From assembly GCA_012838955.1 (NCBI GenBank), contig DUOH01000060.1, positions 1 through 64,000 of the forward strand: 64,000 nucleotides of DNA. The letters are read 5' to 3'. Below the pieces are notes generated by a model that did not search any database, was not told where the DNA came from, and saw nothing but the letters and a program-made list of their open reading frames with translations. A program made the translations under genes and the position numbers. Below, piece after piece: positions 17,199-26,376 of the stretch. Within the stretch, counting starts at the first letter, position 1, and the number at the start of each line of letters is the position of its first letter. The stretch comes from Bacillota bacterium. Lineage in GTDB: Bacteria; Bacillota; UBA4882; UBA10575.

Positions 17199-17277
17199 CC
17201 CTCTCTCCTCCCCTAACAAGATATGGCGCTGGAGAGGAATTATGCTTTCCACTCTTTAAACGTGATAGTTGCTCTCC

Positions 17278-17982
17278 TTATTTTTCCTCATTATGAAAGT
17301 CCTTGCACAACTTCTTCAAAGCTTTCTTTTCAATTCTGGAAACATATGAACGGGAAATCCCCAACATTTTCGAGATTTCCCTTTGCGTTTTGGTGAACCC
17401 GTTCTTTAACCCGTAACGGAGTTCTATGACCTTCCGTTCCCGCGGACTTAGAATATTCAGTTTCCTCCGTAACTGTTCCTCCTCCAGCTTAAACTCGACC
17501 GCCTCCGGTACTACATCAATCCCGGTATCCAAGACATCAAGCAAGGAGATTTCATTTCCTTCTTTGTCCGCGCCAATCGGTTCCTGGAGAAATAAATCCC
17601 CCTTGCTCTTTTTTATGGAGCGCAGGTGCATCAGGATTTCATTTTCAATACAGCGGGCGGCGTAAGTCGCCAATCTGGTGTTATGGTTTCTTTTATAGGT
17701 ATTAATCCCTTTAATCAAGCCAATCGTTCCAATGGATATTAGGTCGTCAATATCTTCTCCTGTATTGTCAAACTTCTTAACTATATGCGCCACTAAGCGC
17801 AGGTTCCGTTCGACCAAACAGTTTCTGGCCTCTTGATCCCCTCTTTCCATTCTAATAATCAATTCCCGCTCTTCTTTTTCTCCTAAAGGCAATGGAAAGA
17901 TATTGTTATTGGATATATACGAGACCAACCAGGCCAACCCGTCACAAACTCCGCTGAGCATAGCTCCTATAAAAGAAAGCAT
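17278..17982 (-). CDS. sigK: RNA polymerase sporulation sigma factor SigK
   Basis: Late mother-cell sigma factor, 234 aa with an ATG behind ACGGAGGTG. A hydrophobic pro-sequence (about residues 1-22, ending in LVSYISNNN) would be cut by an SpoIVFB-type protease, as in other pro-sigma-K proteins. Region 2 has NLRLVAHIVKKF and DDLISIGTIGLIKGI. Region 4 has LSPRERKVIELRYGL and a helix-turn-helix TQREISKMLGISRSYVSRIE. The gene is intact and is not split by a skin-type element. Its presence shows that the organism sporulates. Confidence 0.95.
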   Translation of the reverse strand: MLSFIGAMLSGVCDGLAWLVSYISNNNIFPLPLGEKEERELIIRMERGDQEARNCLVERNLRLVAHIVKKFDNTGEDIDDLISIGTIGLIKGINTYKRNHNTRLATYAARCIENEILMHLRSIKKSKGDLFLQEPIGADKEGNEISLLDVLDTGIDVVPEAVEFKLEEEQLRRKLNILSPRERKVIELRYGLKNGFTKTQREISKMLGISRSYVSRIEKKALKKLCKDFHNEEK

Positions 17983-18214
17983 TCCAGAGCACACCTCCGT
18001 AATCAGGGAGCACATACGCATTTAACCGCTGTATACTTTATGTTTCTTTCGTCCCGTATGTGCCAGTCCAGATCTCCAAGGTTATCTGGTAAAAAAAAAC
18101 ACCTCCTTTTGGAAACCACGCCGTTCGTGGACGGCTCTAGTCTACCCAAAGAGAGGCATTTCACCCAAAACCTGAAACCGGTTTTATCTTTGTCCGGCAA
18201 TAAGTTGTTTCTTT

Positions 18215-19342
18215 CTATTCCAAACTGCGTTGGGCATTGAGGTGTTCCCGGTAAGAACGGGAAAAGATATGACTACCATCGGGTTTAGCTACAAAATACA
18301 GGTAATTAGTCTCCGTAGGCTTAATGGCCGCAGCCAAGGAGGCCCGTCCCGGATTACAGATGGGTCCTGGTGGCAGTCCGTAATTCTTATAGGTGTTATA
18401 CGGTGAATCAATCTCCAAGTCTTTATATAACAACCGCGGCTTTCTCTCACCTAAAGCATATTGCACAGTGGCGCACGACTGCAGGGGATATCTTTTTTTT
18501 ATTCTATTGATAAATACACCGGCAATGATTGGCCGGTCACTCTCCACCTTGGCCTCGGCTTCCACAATAGACGCTAAAATTACACTCTTATAGGGACTCA
18601 GTCCCTGCCCATCCTTAAAACTTTGCCCATCCCCATCTGCTGTTAACTCGGACCATACTTGGCGAAAACGTCGCAATAACGTAGACAAAACCTCTTTCTC
18701 CGTCATTCCTTCAATAAATTCGTAAGTATCGGGAAAGAGAAAACCCTCTCCGGAACCTGTTACCAATTCAGGCGGGAGAATCGAGGCCAAAAACTCCTCA
18801 TCTTCGAGTAAATCCGTGAACACTTCCGGATCAATCAAGCCTTTCTTCGCTAACAATTCAGTGATTTCATCGGCTCTCAGCCCTTCCGGAATGGTAACCC
18901 GGTGAATGATCGGCCGTCCCTTCTCCAATTCACGCAAGAGTTCGGCAAAGGAGAGCCGGGGTTCTAAGAGATAGTGTCCTGCTTTGATTCGGTTTTCCTT
19001 TCCAAACAAATAGACATACCAAATGAAACTCCGGCTGTTATTGATCAAACCTTCCTCTTCCAATAGACGGGCCACTTGCGTTAGGGAAGAGCCCAAAGGG
19101 ATACTGAGGAAAACTTTTTCCTCAGAACGGTTTTGAGCTTGTACACCAAAAAAAACCCACGCCACCTGTCCGGTAAAAAAGATAAAAGCCAAGACGAGAA
19201 GGGGCTCCATGAAAAACACTAAACGGGACCGGCCTTTAACCACCGGTCCCCATACTTTCGTAAAGTTTTCTACTCCTAGGCGGCAAAATCTTGTAAGTCT
19301 GGGGATTAACCTATGCAGGTTCAGGTCACGACGTGTTCCCAC
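18215..19342 (-). CDS. mltG: Endolytic transglycosylase MltG (YceG family)
   Basis: Membrane-anchored lytic transglycosylase that cuts nascent peptidoglycan. A GTG start (375 aa) is chosen because GGAGGAGGTG lies just upstream; an in-frame ATG seven codons earlier overlaps that site. One TM helix (about 34-60) is followed by a LysM-like subdomain (FLSIPLGSSLTQVARLLEEEG) and the catalytic domain. That domain carries the glutamate in VEAEAKVESDRPIIAGVF and the conserved YNTYKNYGLPPGPICNPG. It is the first of a run of genes (mltG, DUF1292, ruvX) with the order usual in Clostridia. Confidence 0.93.
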   Translation of the reverse strand: MGTRRDLNLHRLIPRLTRFCRLGVENFTKVWGPVVKGRSRLVFFMEPLLVLAFIFFTGQVAWVFFGVQAQNRSEEKVFLSIPLGSSLTQVARLLEEEGLINNSRSFIWYVYLFGKENRIKAGHYLLEPRLSFAELLRELEKGRPIIHRVTIPEGLRADEITELLAKKGLIDPEVFTDLLEDEEFLASILPPELVTGSGEGFLFPDTYEFIEGMTEKEVLSTLLRRFRQVWSELTADGDGQSFKDGQGLSPYKSVILASIVEAEAKVESDRPIIAGVFINRIKKRYPLQSCATVQYALGERKPRLLYKDLEIDSPYNTYKNYGLPPGPICNPGRASLAAAIKPTETNYLYFVAKPDGSHIFSRSYREHLNAQRSLE

Positions 19343-19463
19343 ACGGCGACACCTCCTCCCCATAATTATAGCCGATCTTTACCGGGCATGCAATTTGTAA
19401 CCTCTAAACTCATGACGATGCAGGCGCCCAAAGGTTTTACCGTAAAAGCTTTAAGAGCCTTAT

Positions 19464-19775
19464 TCATCCTTCCCGGTTGGCGTCATCATTATCTTCTTCG
19501 TCCAGATCAGTGTCGTCTTCATACTCCACTTCCAATAACTGTTGGACCCCCTCCAGTTCCTCATCTTCCACATCCACCAGAATCTCTTCGCCGGTTTCGT
19601 CCGTTTCCAACCGGAAGACATGCGCCTCTTCTTCCTCGGGGTCCTCTTGAATCTCTGGAACTAAAATCACATACTTCTTCTCTTCCATCTCCAGAACTCT
19701 CTCTAATGTATACCGGTATTCCTGCCCATCCTCATCCACTAAAACAATCCAATCTTGTTCAGTTTCATGACTCAA
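19464..19775 (-). CDS. DUF1292 family protein (YrzB-like)
   Basis: An acidic 103-aa protein. A TTG start is chosen because it follows GGAGGAG with good spacing. The core (DWIVLVDEDGQEYRYTLERV, then KKYVILVPE) is DUF1292; the tail from about residue 60 is almost wholly acidic (DDTDLDEEDNDD). Function is unknown. It stands between ruvX and mltG, as yrzB does beside yrrK (ruvX) in Bacillus. Confidence 0.85.
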   Translation of the reverse strand: MSHETEQDWIVLVDEDGQEYRYTLERVLEMEEKKYVILVPEIQEDPEEEEAHVFRLETDETGEEILVDVEDEELEGVQQLLEVEYEDDTDLDEEDNDDANREG

Positions 19776-19968
19776 AGTTACTCCTCCTTCTCGCGCCTGC
19801 ATCAGTAGACGCCTTTAATGTTTATTCTATCCCGTATACTCCAAAATTAAAGGTACTATACTAGGTAAGTGATCAACTATACGTATAACCACTATCTATA
19901 ATACTTATGCCTAAAAAAATTATTTTATGTCATCACTACACACGTAATTAACGGATTGCCCGGGCAGT

Positions 19969-20391
19969 TCAGGTATTTCTGTAACGTAAAAAACTCTCCA
20001 GTAAAATTACGGCGGCTACTTGATCAATGACCTTTCTTCTTTTCGCTCTGGACAGGTCGGCGCTGACCAGCGTACGCTCGGCTTCTGTTGTGGTCAAACG
20101 TTCATCCCAGAACACCGGTTCCACCCCGCACCTGACGCCCAGCAAACGTCCGAATTTCCGGATCCCTTGGGCTTCCGGTCCCTCTCTCCCATCCATATGC
20201 CGTGGCAAGCCCAGCAGTAACCTCTGAGCTTGATACTTTCGGAATAACTCCGCTAAATAAGCCAGGTCCTTTTCCAACCCGCCTTTTCTCTGATAAACCT
20301 CAATTCCCTGGGCAATTAGGCCTAAAGGGTCACTGATTGCCACCCCGATTCTTTTCGAACCGACATCCAAAGCCATCCAACGTTCTTCCAT
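19969..20391 (-). CDS. ruvX: Putative pre-16S rRNA nuclease / Holliday junction resolvase (YqgF family)
   Basis: RNase-H-fold nuclease of 140 aa. The ATG after AGGAGATC is chosen over one six codons upstream. Motifs are ALDVGSKRIGVAISDPLG at the N-terminus, LLLGLPRHMDGREG near residue 65, and the C-terminal WDERLTTTEAERTL and IDQVAAVILLESFL. The family matures 16S rRNA ends and was earlier proposed to resolve recombination junctions. It begins 39 bp after the aldo/keto reductase gene. Confidence 0.93.
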   Translation of the reverse strand: MEERWMALDVGSKRIGVAISDPLGLIAQGIEVYQRKGGLEKDLAYLAELFRKYQAQRLLLGLPRHMDGREGPEAQGIRKFGRLLGVRCGVEPVFWDERLTTTEAERTLVSADLSRAKRRKVIDQVAAVILLESFLRYRNT

Positions 20392-20430
20392 CCCGGATCT
20401 CCTCTGCAATGATAGTTGGGCCTGTGTGCA

Positions 20431-21390
20431 CTAGATAATCTTCAACGCCATTACTTCGCAAACTCCACTGCAATAACCGCAAGTCAGGCAGAGATCATGA
20501 CGGACTACGGCTTTCCCATTGCTTAAGGAAAGAGCGCCAAAGGGACAACGCTCTACACAACGTCCGCACCCTTCACACCAAAATTCAATATGTAGACACC
20601 TGGAACGGGTACGTACACTCTTTTCCAGATCAGGAGAAGGGGTTTCCCCTTTGAGCACCGCCAAATTATAACAAATCTCCGCTTCACTTTGCATGCCAAT
20701 CGCCACAGAGCTAACCCCGGGAAGTCCCGCAGCCTTGCTCAGCGCGGTGGCGGGTTCTGTAGAGAGGTGACCACCGGCCAAGGTTTTCATCAAATAAATT
20801 CCTTTTCCCATTTGCCTGGCTAAATCAATGGCTTCCCGCATCTCTGCAGCTGTGCCGTCTCTAATGCCCCACCCTTTGTAATTATATAAAGGATGAATGA
20901 CCTCAATCTCCGGGTGGGCCGCGCCTGCCCGCACTCCGGCTATATGATGCGTGGATAATCCTACCGCGCCTACCAAACCTTTTTCTTTGGCCTCAAGTAA
21001 ATAATCTAAAGCGCCACGGTGTCCCCGAAGAGTAGCTTCCGACTCTTGCTCATGAAGAAGAAAAAGGGGGATGGTAGGTAAATCCATCTCCTTTCTAGCC
21101 TTCTCCACACTCCTTTTCATCTCTTCTGCGGTGGTCGCATATGATTTAGTCGACACCACTACCTCTTGGGTAACCCCTTTTAAGGCCTGCCGAATATAGG
21201 GATATGTTCCGTAAATCTCTGCGGTGTCAAAAAAATTAACCCCAAGCTCCAGCCCGTATCTAAGCAACGAAACCCCTTCCGCCAAGGGTAGATCGCGTTG
21301 AGTGGGACCGATCGTCAATACACCATAACATAGGGCTGATACTGTATATTTTGTCTTACCTAATCTTCGATAAAAACCCATTGCCGTCAT
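20431..21390 (-). CDS. Aldo/keto reductase with C-terminal 2x[4Fe-4S] ferredoxin domain
   Basis: A 319-aa TIM-barrel oxidoreductase fused to a ferredoxin module. The barrel has the catalytic tyrosine in FFDTAEIYG, the lysine in VVSTKSYA and the histidine-region LFLLHEQES. The last 55 residues hold eight cysteines in two CxxCxxCxxxCP/E-type sets (CEGCGRCVERCP and CLTCGYCSGVCE). The ferredoxin domain would let it use low-potential electrons. Its ATG overlaps the stop codon of the upstream gene (ATGA), so the two are translationally coupled. The substrate is unknown. Confidence 0.9.
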   Translation of the reverse strand: MTAMGFYRRLGKTKYTVSALCYGVLTIGPTQRDLPLAEGVSLLRYGLELGVNFFDTAEIYGTYPYIRQALKGVTQEVVVSTKSYATTAEEMKRSVEKARKEMDLPTIPLFLLHEQESEATLRGHRGALDYLLEAKEKGLVGAVGLSTHHIAGVRAGAAHPEIEVIHPLYNYKGWGIRDGTAAEMREAIDLARQMGKGIYLMKTLAGGHLSTEPATALSKAAGLPGVSSVAIGMQSEAEICYNLAVLKGETPSPDLEKSVRTRSRCLHIEFWCEGCGRCVERCPFGALSLSNGKAVVRHDLCLTCGYCSGVCEVMALKII

Positions 21391-22943
21391 TTCTCCGTGG
21401 GAAAAACCATTCTAACTTGAAAACTAAACTTGGGGATAGTTTTAGCCCGCCCGTGGCTGCGAAACTCCACCCGGCCAATCTCCGTAAAACCTACCAGCGC
21501 CTTTTTGGCCTCTTCCAAAGTCTTCCCGGCTATAGCCAGCATAATCTTTCTCTTGTCTATTCTCCCCCGGATCTTGGCCGTAGCTTGCATCTCTACTTTT
21601 GCGTGGCGCAGATCTTTCCCTGTCACCACTAGATTCTGCAGAGCAATATCGTTGGTGACTGTTAAGAACTCATCGGGCAGACCTTGGTTCAGATTATAGT
21701 GCAGACACTTATATACATTATTCTTGCTGATGACGGCAGCCCGAACTTTATAAGATAACTTCACCGTGACTGTGCTGCTCTCCTGACCCACCGGCGGATC
21801 GGGGGTAATACTCTCCACTGTTGTCTCCACCAGTTCCGGTAAGAAGAGATAATCCTGGTCAACCAGTTTTTTAATCTCTTCCGTTGTCTTTAGTTGCATC
21901 TGCCTTCTGGCTTCCTCTTCTGCTTTGGCAATGTCGGAGGCTTGTACAACTGAGACAGTCCGATCCGTTCCGGTTGTGAAAGCCCTGGGGTTGATGACGC
22001 GTAAACTCTTGGCCAGATGTCCGACGATCCGGGTAATGGATTTCTGCCCCACATTACCTGCGGAACCCTTCTCCGTAGCCTCGACTTCCACGTCTGCTTG
22101 TCCATATACTTCTCCGGTTGGAATCCCCAAGAGATACTCGGTAGATTTCTTAGGCACAATCACATTACGGGTAGTGGTAAAAGAAAAACCGGTCTGTGTG
22201 GTTACCACAGTGCCCTTCGGCACCACTATCGGATTAGTGCTGTTATTAATGAACCTTACCACTCCACGGGCAGGTTTGTCGCCAATCTTCTTCTTCCCGG
22301 AGGTTGACATGGTATAGGCGACTTCTCCTTGTTTTTCAATCAACCGCGTTGGGATGAGGTTTTTTGTAATATCCCTTTCCGAAAAATCCAAACCCGCCTC
22401 GGCTTGAACTGAGAAAGACCAATCTTTATAAGCCGGATAAACGATCAGGGTCACCCGCGGCTTAAAAAGCATATAAGAACCGGCCAAAAAACTAAAGACC
22501 GTAAAAAGCAAGGCCAAAGCCAGCCGACCGGGTTTGGACGGGTGAGACTGCGCCAGACTGCTTTCATCATCAACATAACGGATACGCGCTGTATCACTGG
22601 AGGCGGCCTCACTTGGCCCCATATCCAACGGAACCTGTTCAAAGTTGATGGGCAATTGATTCTGCCTGGGTTCCGGAGATTTTTTTTGCAGAGCATCATC
22701 CAATTGGATGCCGAGCTTTCCCGCTAATTTCTTCACGGCCTTATCTTTAACCACCAAGGAGAGCTCTTTACCCTCTTCCTCACTATAAAACTTTAAAAGC
22801 CGTAAATTGATTTCGCTTCGCAGCAAAGGGGCGCGCGTATCGGAGAAGATGATGACCCTATGCGCTGGGGTCTCCCGCATTTTCTGGATTAGTCCTTGGA
22901 TTGTTTCATTTTTCTCCAGAGGTAAGACTTCAGTCTTAGCCAC
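21387..22943 (-). CDS. Baseplate J-like domain membrane protein
   Basis: A 518-aa protein. The cytoplasmic N-terminus (about 1-145) has a conserved region that ends in GKELSLVVKDKAVKKLAGKLGI. One TM helix follows (about 148-170, ALALLFTVFSFLAGSYMLF), and the rest is extracytoplasmic and beta-rich. The outer part contains a baseplate-J-like segment (RGVVRFINNSTNPIVVPKGTVV through DVEVEATEKGSAGNVG). Chromosomal members of this family in Clostridia are not phage genes, and no phage structural genes are nearby. They may be envelope or sporulation proteins. The function is unknown. It is coupled to the downstream aldo/keto reductase by a 4-bp overlap. Confidence 0.8.
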   Translation of the reverse strand: MAKTEVLPLEKNETIQGLIQKMRETPAHRVIIFSDTRAPLLRSEINLRLLKFYSEEEGKELSLVVKDKAVKKLAGKLGIQLDDALQKKSPEPRQNQLPINFEQVPLDMGPSEAASSDTARIRYVDDESSLAQSHPSKPGRLALALLFTVFSFLAGSYMLFKPRVTLIVYPAYKDWSFSVQAEAGLDFSERDITKNLIPTRLIEKQGEVAYTMSTSGKKKIGDKPARGVVRFINNSTNPIVVPKGTVVTTQTGFSFTTTRNVIVPKKSTEYLLGIPTGEVYGQADVEVEATEKGSAGNVGQKSITRIVGHLAKSLRVINPRAFTTGTDRTVSVVQASDIAKAEEEARRQMQLKTTEEIKKLVDQDYLFLPELVETTVESITPDPPVGQESSTVTVKLSYKVRAAVISKNNVYKCLHYNLNQGLPDEFLTVTNDIALQNLVVTGKDLRHAKVEMQATAKIRGRIDKRKIMLAIAGKTLEEAKKALVGFTEIGRVEFRSHGRAKTIPKFSFQVRMVFPTEK

Positions 22944-23115
22944 AATTTATTTACCCCCCTACAGCGTATAAATGATCATTATTTTAACAAGCGATAATTT
23001 TCAATGCATTCCACCATCCAGCTAGGTTAAACTCGCCTTATATTATATCATCTTTATCATACTTAAACTAATCTTTACTGTCAATCTTTGTCTCTTTTCC
23101 CCGCTGGCAGTGGTT

Positions 23116-24147
23116 TTATCCGCCCAAATGTTCTGTAGTAAATTTACGCCAATAGTACCGGAGCATAACTTGGAAGACTGCGCCAACCGGCACCGCAAAA
23201 ATGACCCCGGCAAAGCCGAAGAGCTCCCCCCCGACCAGTAAAAAGAAGATCACCAGTAAGGGGTGTAAACCTACTTTATCTCCGATAATCCTAGGAATAA
23301 TTACCACGGTTTCCAATTGGTTTACCAGAAAAAAAAGGAGGATCACATACAAGGCCTTCCAGGGTGAATCTTGCGCCGCCAAGAGGACCGCCGGGGTTGC
23401 TCCCAACAGCGGACCGAAATAGGGGATAATATTGAAAATTCCCGCTAAAACTCCGATTAAGATGGCCAGATCCACCCGGAGAATGAGCAAACCGATGGTT
23501 AAGAGCAGCCCCACCACCAACCCAGCCAAAGCTTGCGCCCGCAGATACATGATGACTACTTCAACCATCTCCGTCACCACGTCTTGATCTTCCCGGAATA
23601 ATTGTTTTGCCCGGTACTGTATGACTCTTCTCAGCTCCGGTAAGTCCCTGCTGAAATAGAAGGCTAGGACCGGCGTCAACAGCAATAAAATGGACTGGGG
23701 AAAGAAGCTGATCAAAAGTGTGCCCAAGCGAAGCAGGAACCCCCGCAAGAACTCCTCCCCCCACAGCAGTGTCTCATCAATCACCTGGCGGATATTCTGC
23801 GGTAGACGAAACCTTTTATAAGCCTGATTCAACCGGGTAAACCATTGCTGAACTCCTCGCGCATAGTCCGGCAATTTTGCCAAAGCATTGTCCAGGTCTG
23901 TAATTAGACCCGGTAAAAACCAGACCACAAGTGCTGTGAGGAAGATTCCTAATAAAACAAAGACTGTCAGTACTGCTGCCGAACGGGAAGCGCCCTTTCG
24001 CTCAAACCAAACCACTAGGGGATCGAGGAGCAAAGCCAGGAATAAGCCAAGTAAAAAAGGGAGAATAATACGGAAGAGAAAAAAAAAGATCAATAGAAAG
24101 AGAAGTACCATGAAGATTATAATCCCATAGGCGGCGGGTTTTTTCAT
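23116..24147 (-). CDS. AI-2E family transporter (PerM/YrrI-like)
   Basis: An integral membrane protein of 343 aa; the ATG after AGGAGATAAACAG is chosen over one sixteen codons upstream. About seven to eight TM helices are visible, beginning YGIIIFMVLLFLLIFFFLF, with the family landmarks GIFNIIPYFGPLLGATPA and VIIPRIIGDKVGLHPLLVIFFLLVGGELFGFAGVI. Despite the name, most members have no shown role in autoinducer-2 export and may be ion-coupled transporters. In Bacillus the homologue yrrI is also near ruvX and mnmA. Confidence 0.9.
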   Translation of the reverse strand: MKKPAAYGIIIFMVLLFLLIFFFLFRIILPFLLGLFLALLLDPLVVWFERKGASRSAAVLTVFVLLGIFLTALVVWFLPGLITDLDNALAKLPDYARGVQQWFTRLNQAYKRFRLPQNIRQVIDETLLWGEEFLRGFLLRLGTLLISFFPQSILLLLTPVLAFYFSRDLPELRRVIQYRAKQLFREDQDVVTEMVEVVIMYLRAQALAGLVVGLLLTIGLLILRVDLAILIGVLAGIFNIIPYFGPLLGATPAVLLAAQDSPWKALYVILLFFLVNQLETVVIIPRIIGDKVGLHPLLVIFFLLVGGELFGFAGVIFAVPVGAVFQVMLRYYWRKFTTEHLGG

Positions 24148-24315
24148 CTGTTTATCTCCTATATACTGTTTAAGCTTGCCAGCCAACCGCTGCACCGGGA
24201 ATCCAAAATTGAGGCGCCGGTAAGCAACGGATTTATGGAGAGGCCCAATACCGTGGTGATGATTATTTTAGTATACCCGCCAATGCAAAAGACTACTCTC
24301 ACAGGGCATAATCAA

Positions 24316-25410
24316 TTAGGTCCTGGTAATAAACCCTCCTCCCAACAGAAGATCGTCATCATAAAAGACTATGGCCTGACCGGGAGTTACCGCCCGTTGC
24401 GGCTCGGTAAATTTTACATATGCGACCTTATCGCCGGGTTCAATCACCGCCGGGACAGGCGCAGCTGAATACCTAATCTTCACCAATGCTTTAATCTTCG
24501 AACTCGGGGGCGGAATACTTACCCAATTAACCTGCGCCACTTGGGCTCCTTCCCGAAATACCTGGTCAGCCGGGCCCACCACCACTCTTCTCTCGGCCGG
24601 GAGCAGATCAACCACATACAGCGGTTGCGGGGCGGCAATCCCCAGTCCCCTCCTCTGCCCTATGGTATAGAAAGAGACGCCTTGATGCCGTCCGAGGACC
24701 CGGCCCTGAGTATCTACAATCTCACCGGGTTGGAGAGATTCCGGTCGTTCTTCTCTGAGGAAGCGTCCATAATCATGATCAGGGATAAAGCAGATCTCCT
24801 GACTCTCCGCTTTTTCGGCGGTGGGAAGCCCTTCTGCCCTGGCTATTTGCCGTACATCTTCCTTAGTTAAGTCGCCAAGCGGAAAAAGGGCCCGGGCCAA
24901 CTGTTCCTGGGATAATCCAAACAACACGTAACTCTGGTCTTTATGCGAGTCCTTCCCGCGCTTAAGGGTATATCGCCCATTAGCGGAGTCATAACTTTTG
25001 ATCGCGTAGTGTCCGGTGGCAATAAACTCCGCCCCCATCGCCCGCCCTTTCTCCAATAACGCTTGGAACTTGACTTTATTATTACACAGAATGCAAGGGT
25101 TCGGAGTCTCCCCTTTGATATAGGAAGAAATGAAATATTCCACTACTTCTCGGGCGAAGATCTCCTTGAAATTCAACACATAAAAGGGTATATTCAAGGC
25201 GGACGCCACTCTTCTGGAGTCCTCCACCGCAGACAAGGAACAGCAAGTACGCTCGGAGTAATCATTGGTCTCGGTTTGGGCTCGACTAACCTCCGGTTCC
25301 CAGATTCGCATAGTCACCCCGATTACCTCATAGTCGGCTTTGACTAAAAGATAAGCCGCGACCGAACTGTCGACTCCCCCGCTCATGCCAATTACGACTT
25401 TCTTTGCCAT
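24316..25410 (-). CDS. mnmA: tRNA-specific 2-thiouridylase MnmA
   Basis: Adds sulfur to U34 of tRNA-Lys, -Glu and -Gln. The 364-aa protein starts MAKKVVIGMSGGVDSSVAAYLL with the ATP-pyrophosphatase loop. It has the catalytic cysteine pair: NPCILCNNKVKF (about residue 109) and SQEICFIPD (about residue 207). A C-terminal beta-barrel region ends the protein. The start follows a GAGGGGAG site. It lies just past the terminator of the response-regulator gene. Confidence 0.96.
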   Translation of the reverse strand: MAKKVVIGMSGGVDSSVAAYLLVKADYEVIGVTMRIWEPEVSRAQTETNDYSERTCCSLSAVEDSRRVASALNIPFYVLNFKEIFAREVVEYFISSYIKGETPNPCILCNNKVKFQALLEKGRAMGAEFIATGHYAIKSYDSANGRYTLKRGKDSHKDQSYVLFGLSQEQLARALFPLGDLTKEDVRQIARAEGLPTAEKAESQEICFIPDHDYGRFLREERPESLQPGEIVDTQGRVLGRHQGVSFYTIGQRRGLGIAAPQPLYVVDLLPAERRVVVGPADQVFREGAQVAQVNWVSIPPPSSKIKALVKIRYSAAPVPAVIEPGDKVAYVKFTEPQRAVTPGQAIVFYDDDLLLGGGFITRT

Positions 25411-25513
25411 CTCGTACTCCCCTCATTCAGCCCGAGTCCGGACGATTAAACCCTACTTTTATATTCTCCACAAAAACCCGGCAGAAAATGACCGGTGCGC
25501 ACCTGTTAAAAAG

Positions 25514-25536
25514 AGAAAAAAGCCCTACTTCAGGGC
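25514..25536 (-). terminator. Intrinsic terminator after the response regulator
   Basis: Five-base arms GCCCT / AGGGC (25522-25526 and 25532-25536) with a five-base loop. On the minus strand six T and then CTCTTTTT follow. It closes the glycan-uptake locus. Confidence 0.7.
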
Positions 25537-25576
25537 GTTATACCTTTGATACTCCCACTATTACCTCTGCTCTAGC

Positions 25577-26278
25577 TTACTTTTTATCATCTTCCTGTAT
25601 AGAAAAGATCTCAAAAATCCCTAAATGTTTTAGGCGTTTCACTACATTCCGCACTGTCGGCTCGTCAAATTTTTTTAAAATATTCGCCACGTGCGTTCTA
25701 ATGGTTGAAGGCGCCACATATCGAATCTCGGCAATCTCTTTTTGGGTTTTCCCTTCAGCCAATAAACGTAAAAGCGCCAACTCAGTGGGGGTAAGTTTGT
25801 ATACAATATTTAAGGTGGAAATCAGACTGGCCCGCTCGGCCCGCATCACGCGAAACTCTTCCCGGATCATGTGCGCCACTTGCGGTCGAATCGGCGACAT
25901 ATCGCAAGCAGCCGAACGGACTGATTCCAAGATCTCCGCAGCTGAAGCGTTTTTCAATACATAATCAACTGCTCCCGCTTCAAAGGCGGAAAACACGGTT
26001 TCATCATCGCCGAAATGTGTTAAAATCACACAACGGATATTGAGTTTCTTTTCAGAAAGGGCCCTGATTACTTCCACTCCGGCTTTGGGCGTCTCCATCT
26101 CCACATCCAAGAGCATCACATCGGGTTTTGTTTTCACGGCCAATTCCAAAGCTTCTTTACCAGTAGCCACACTACCGATGATCTGCATATCCGGCTCATG
26201 ACCCAATACCATATTCAAGTATTCACGGATGGGATCCATATCGTCGGCAATGAGTAACCGGATCGGAGAATTCGCCAT
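25577..26278 (-). CDS. Response regulator, receiver plus LuxR-type HTH
   Basis: A 233-aa two-component regulator. The receiver domain (about 5-120) has the acidic pair in LIADDMDP, the phosphoacceptor aspartate in VMLLDVEM (about residue 57), the threonine in CVILTHFG and the lysine in DYVLKNA. The C-terminal LuxR/NarL-type helix-turn-helix begins LTPTELALLRLLAEGKTQKEIA. It is the last gene of the locus; the likely partner histidine kinase is the first, about 7 kb upstream. It probably controls the GH9/ABC genes between them, which is inference from position. Confidence 0.9.
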   Translation of the reverse strand: MANSPIRLLIADDMDPIREYLNMVLGHEPDMQIIGSVATGKEALELAVKTKPDVMLLDVEMETPKAGVEVIRALSEKKLNIRCVILTHFGDDETVFSAFEAGAVDYVLKNASAAEILESVRSAACDMSPIRPQVAHMIREEFRVMRAERASLISTLNIVYKLTPTELALLRLLAEGKTQKEIAEIRYVAPSTIRTHVANILKKFDEPTVRNVVKRLKHLGIFEIFSIQEDDKK

Positions 26279-26376
26279 CTATATCGTCCCCCACTTCTTG
26301 TTATCTCCGGACTTTTGTACTACTTCTCCGGCAAATCCGCAAACTCCTGCTGTAAAGTGAGGAATTGCCTTGTTGG

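Noticed and set aside
18003-18200. 65-aa ORF and a run of nine T upstream of sigK
   Set aside because: No recognisable protein, no stem next to the T run, and the frame overlaps the sigK leader; taken as non-coding.
19313-19864. 183-aa plus-strand ORF opposite the DUF1292 gene
   Set aside because: Pro/His/Leu-rich shadow of the acidic minus-strand gene, with no ribosome-binding site.
21387-22943. Baseplate-J-like domain considered as a sign of a prophage
   Set aside because: All neighbours are housekeeping genes and the protein has a TM anchor typical of chromosomal relatives.
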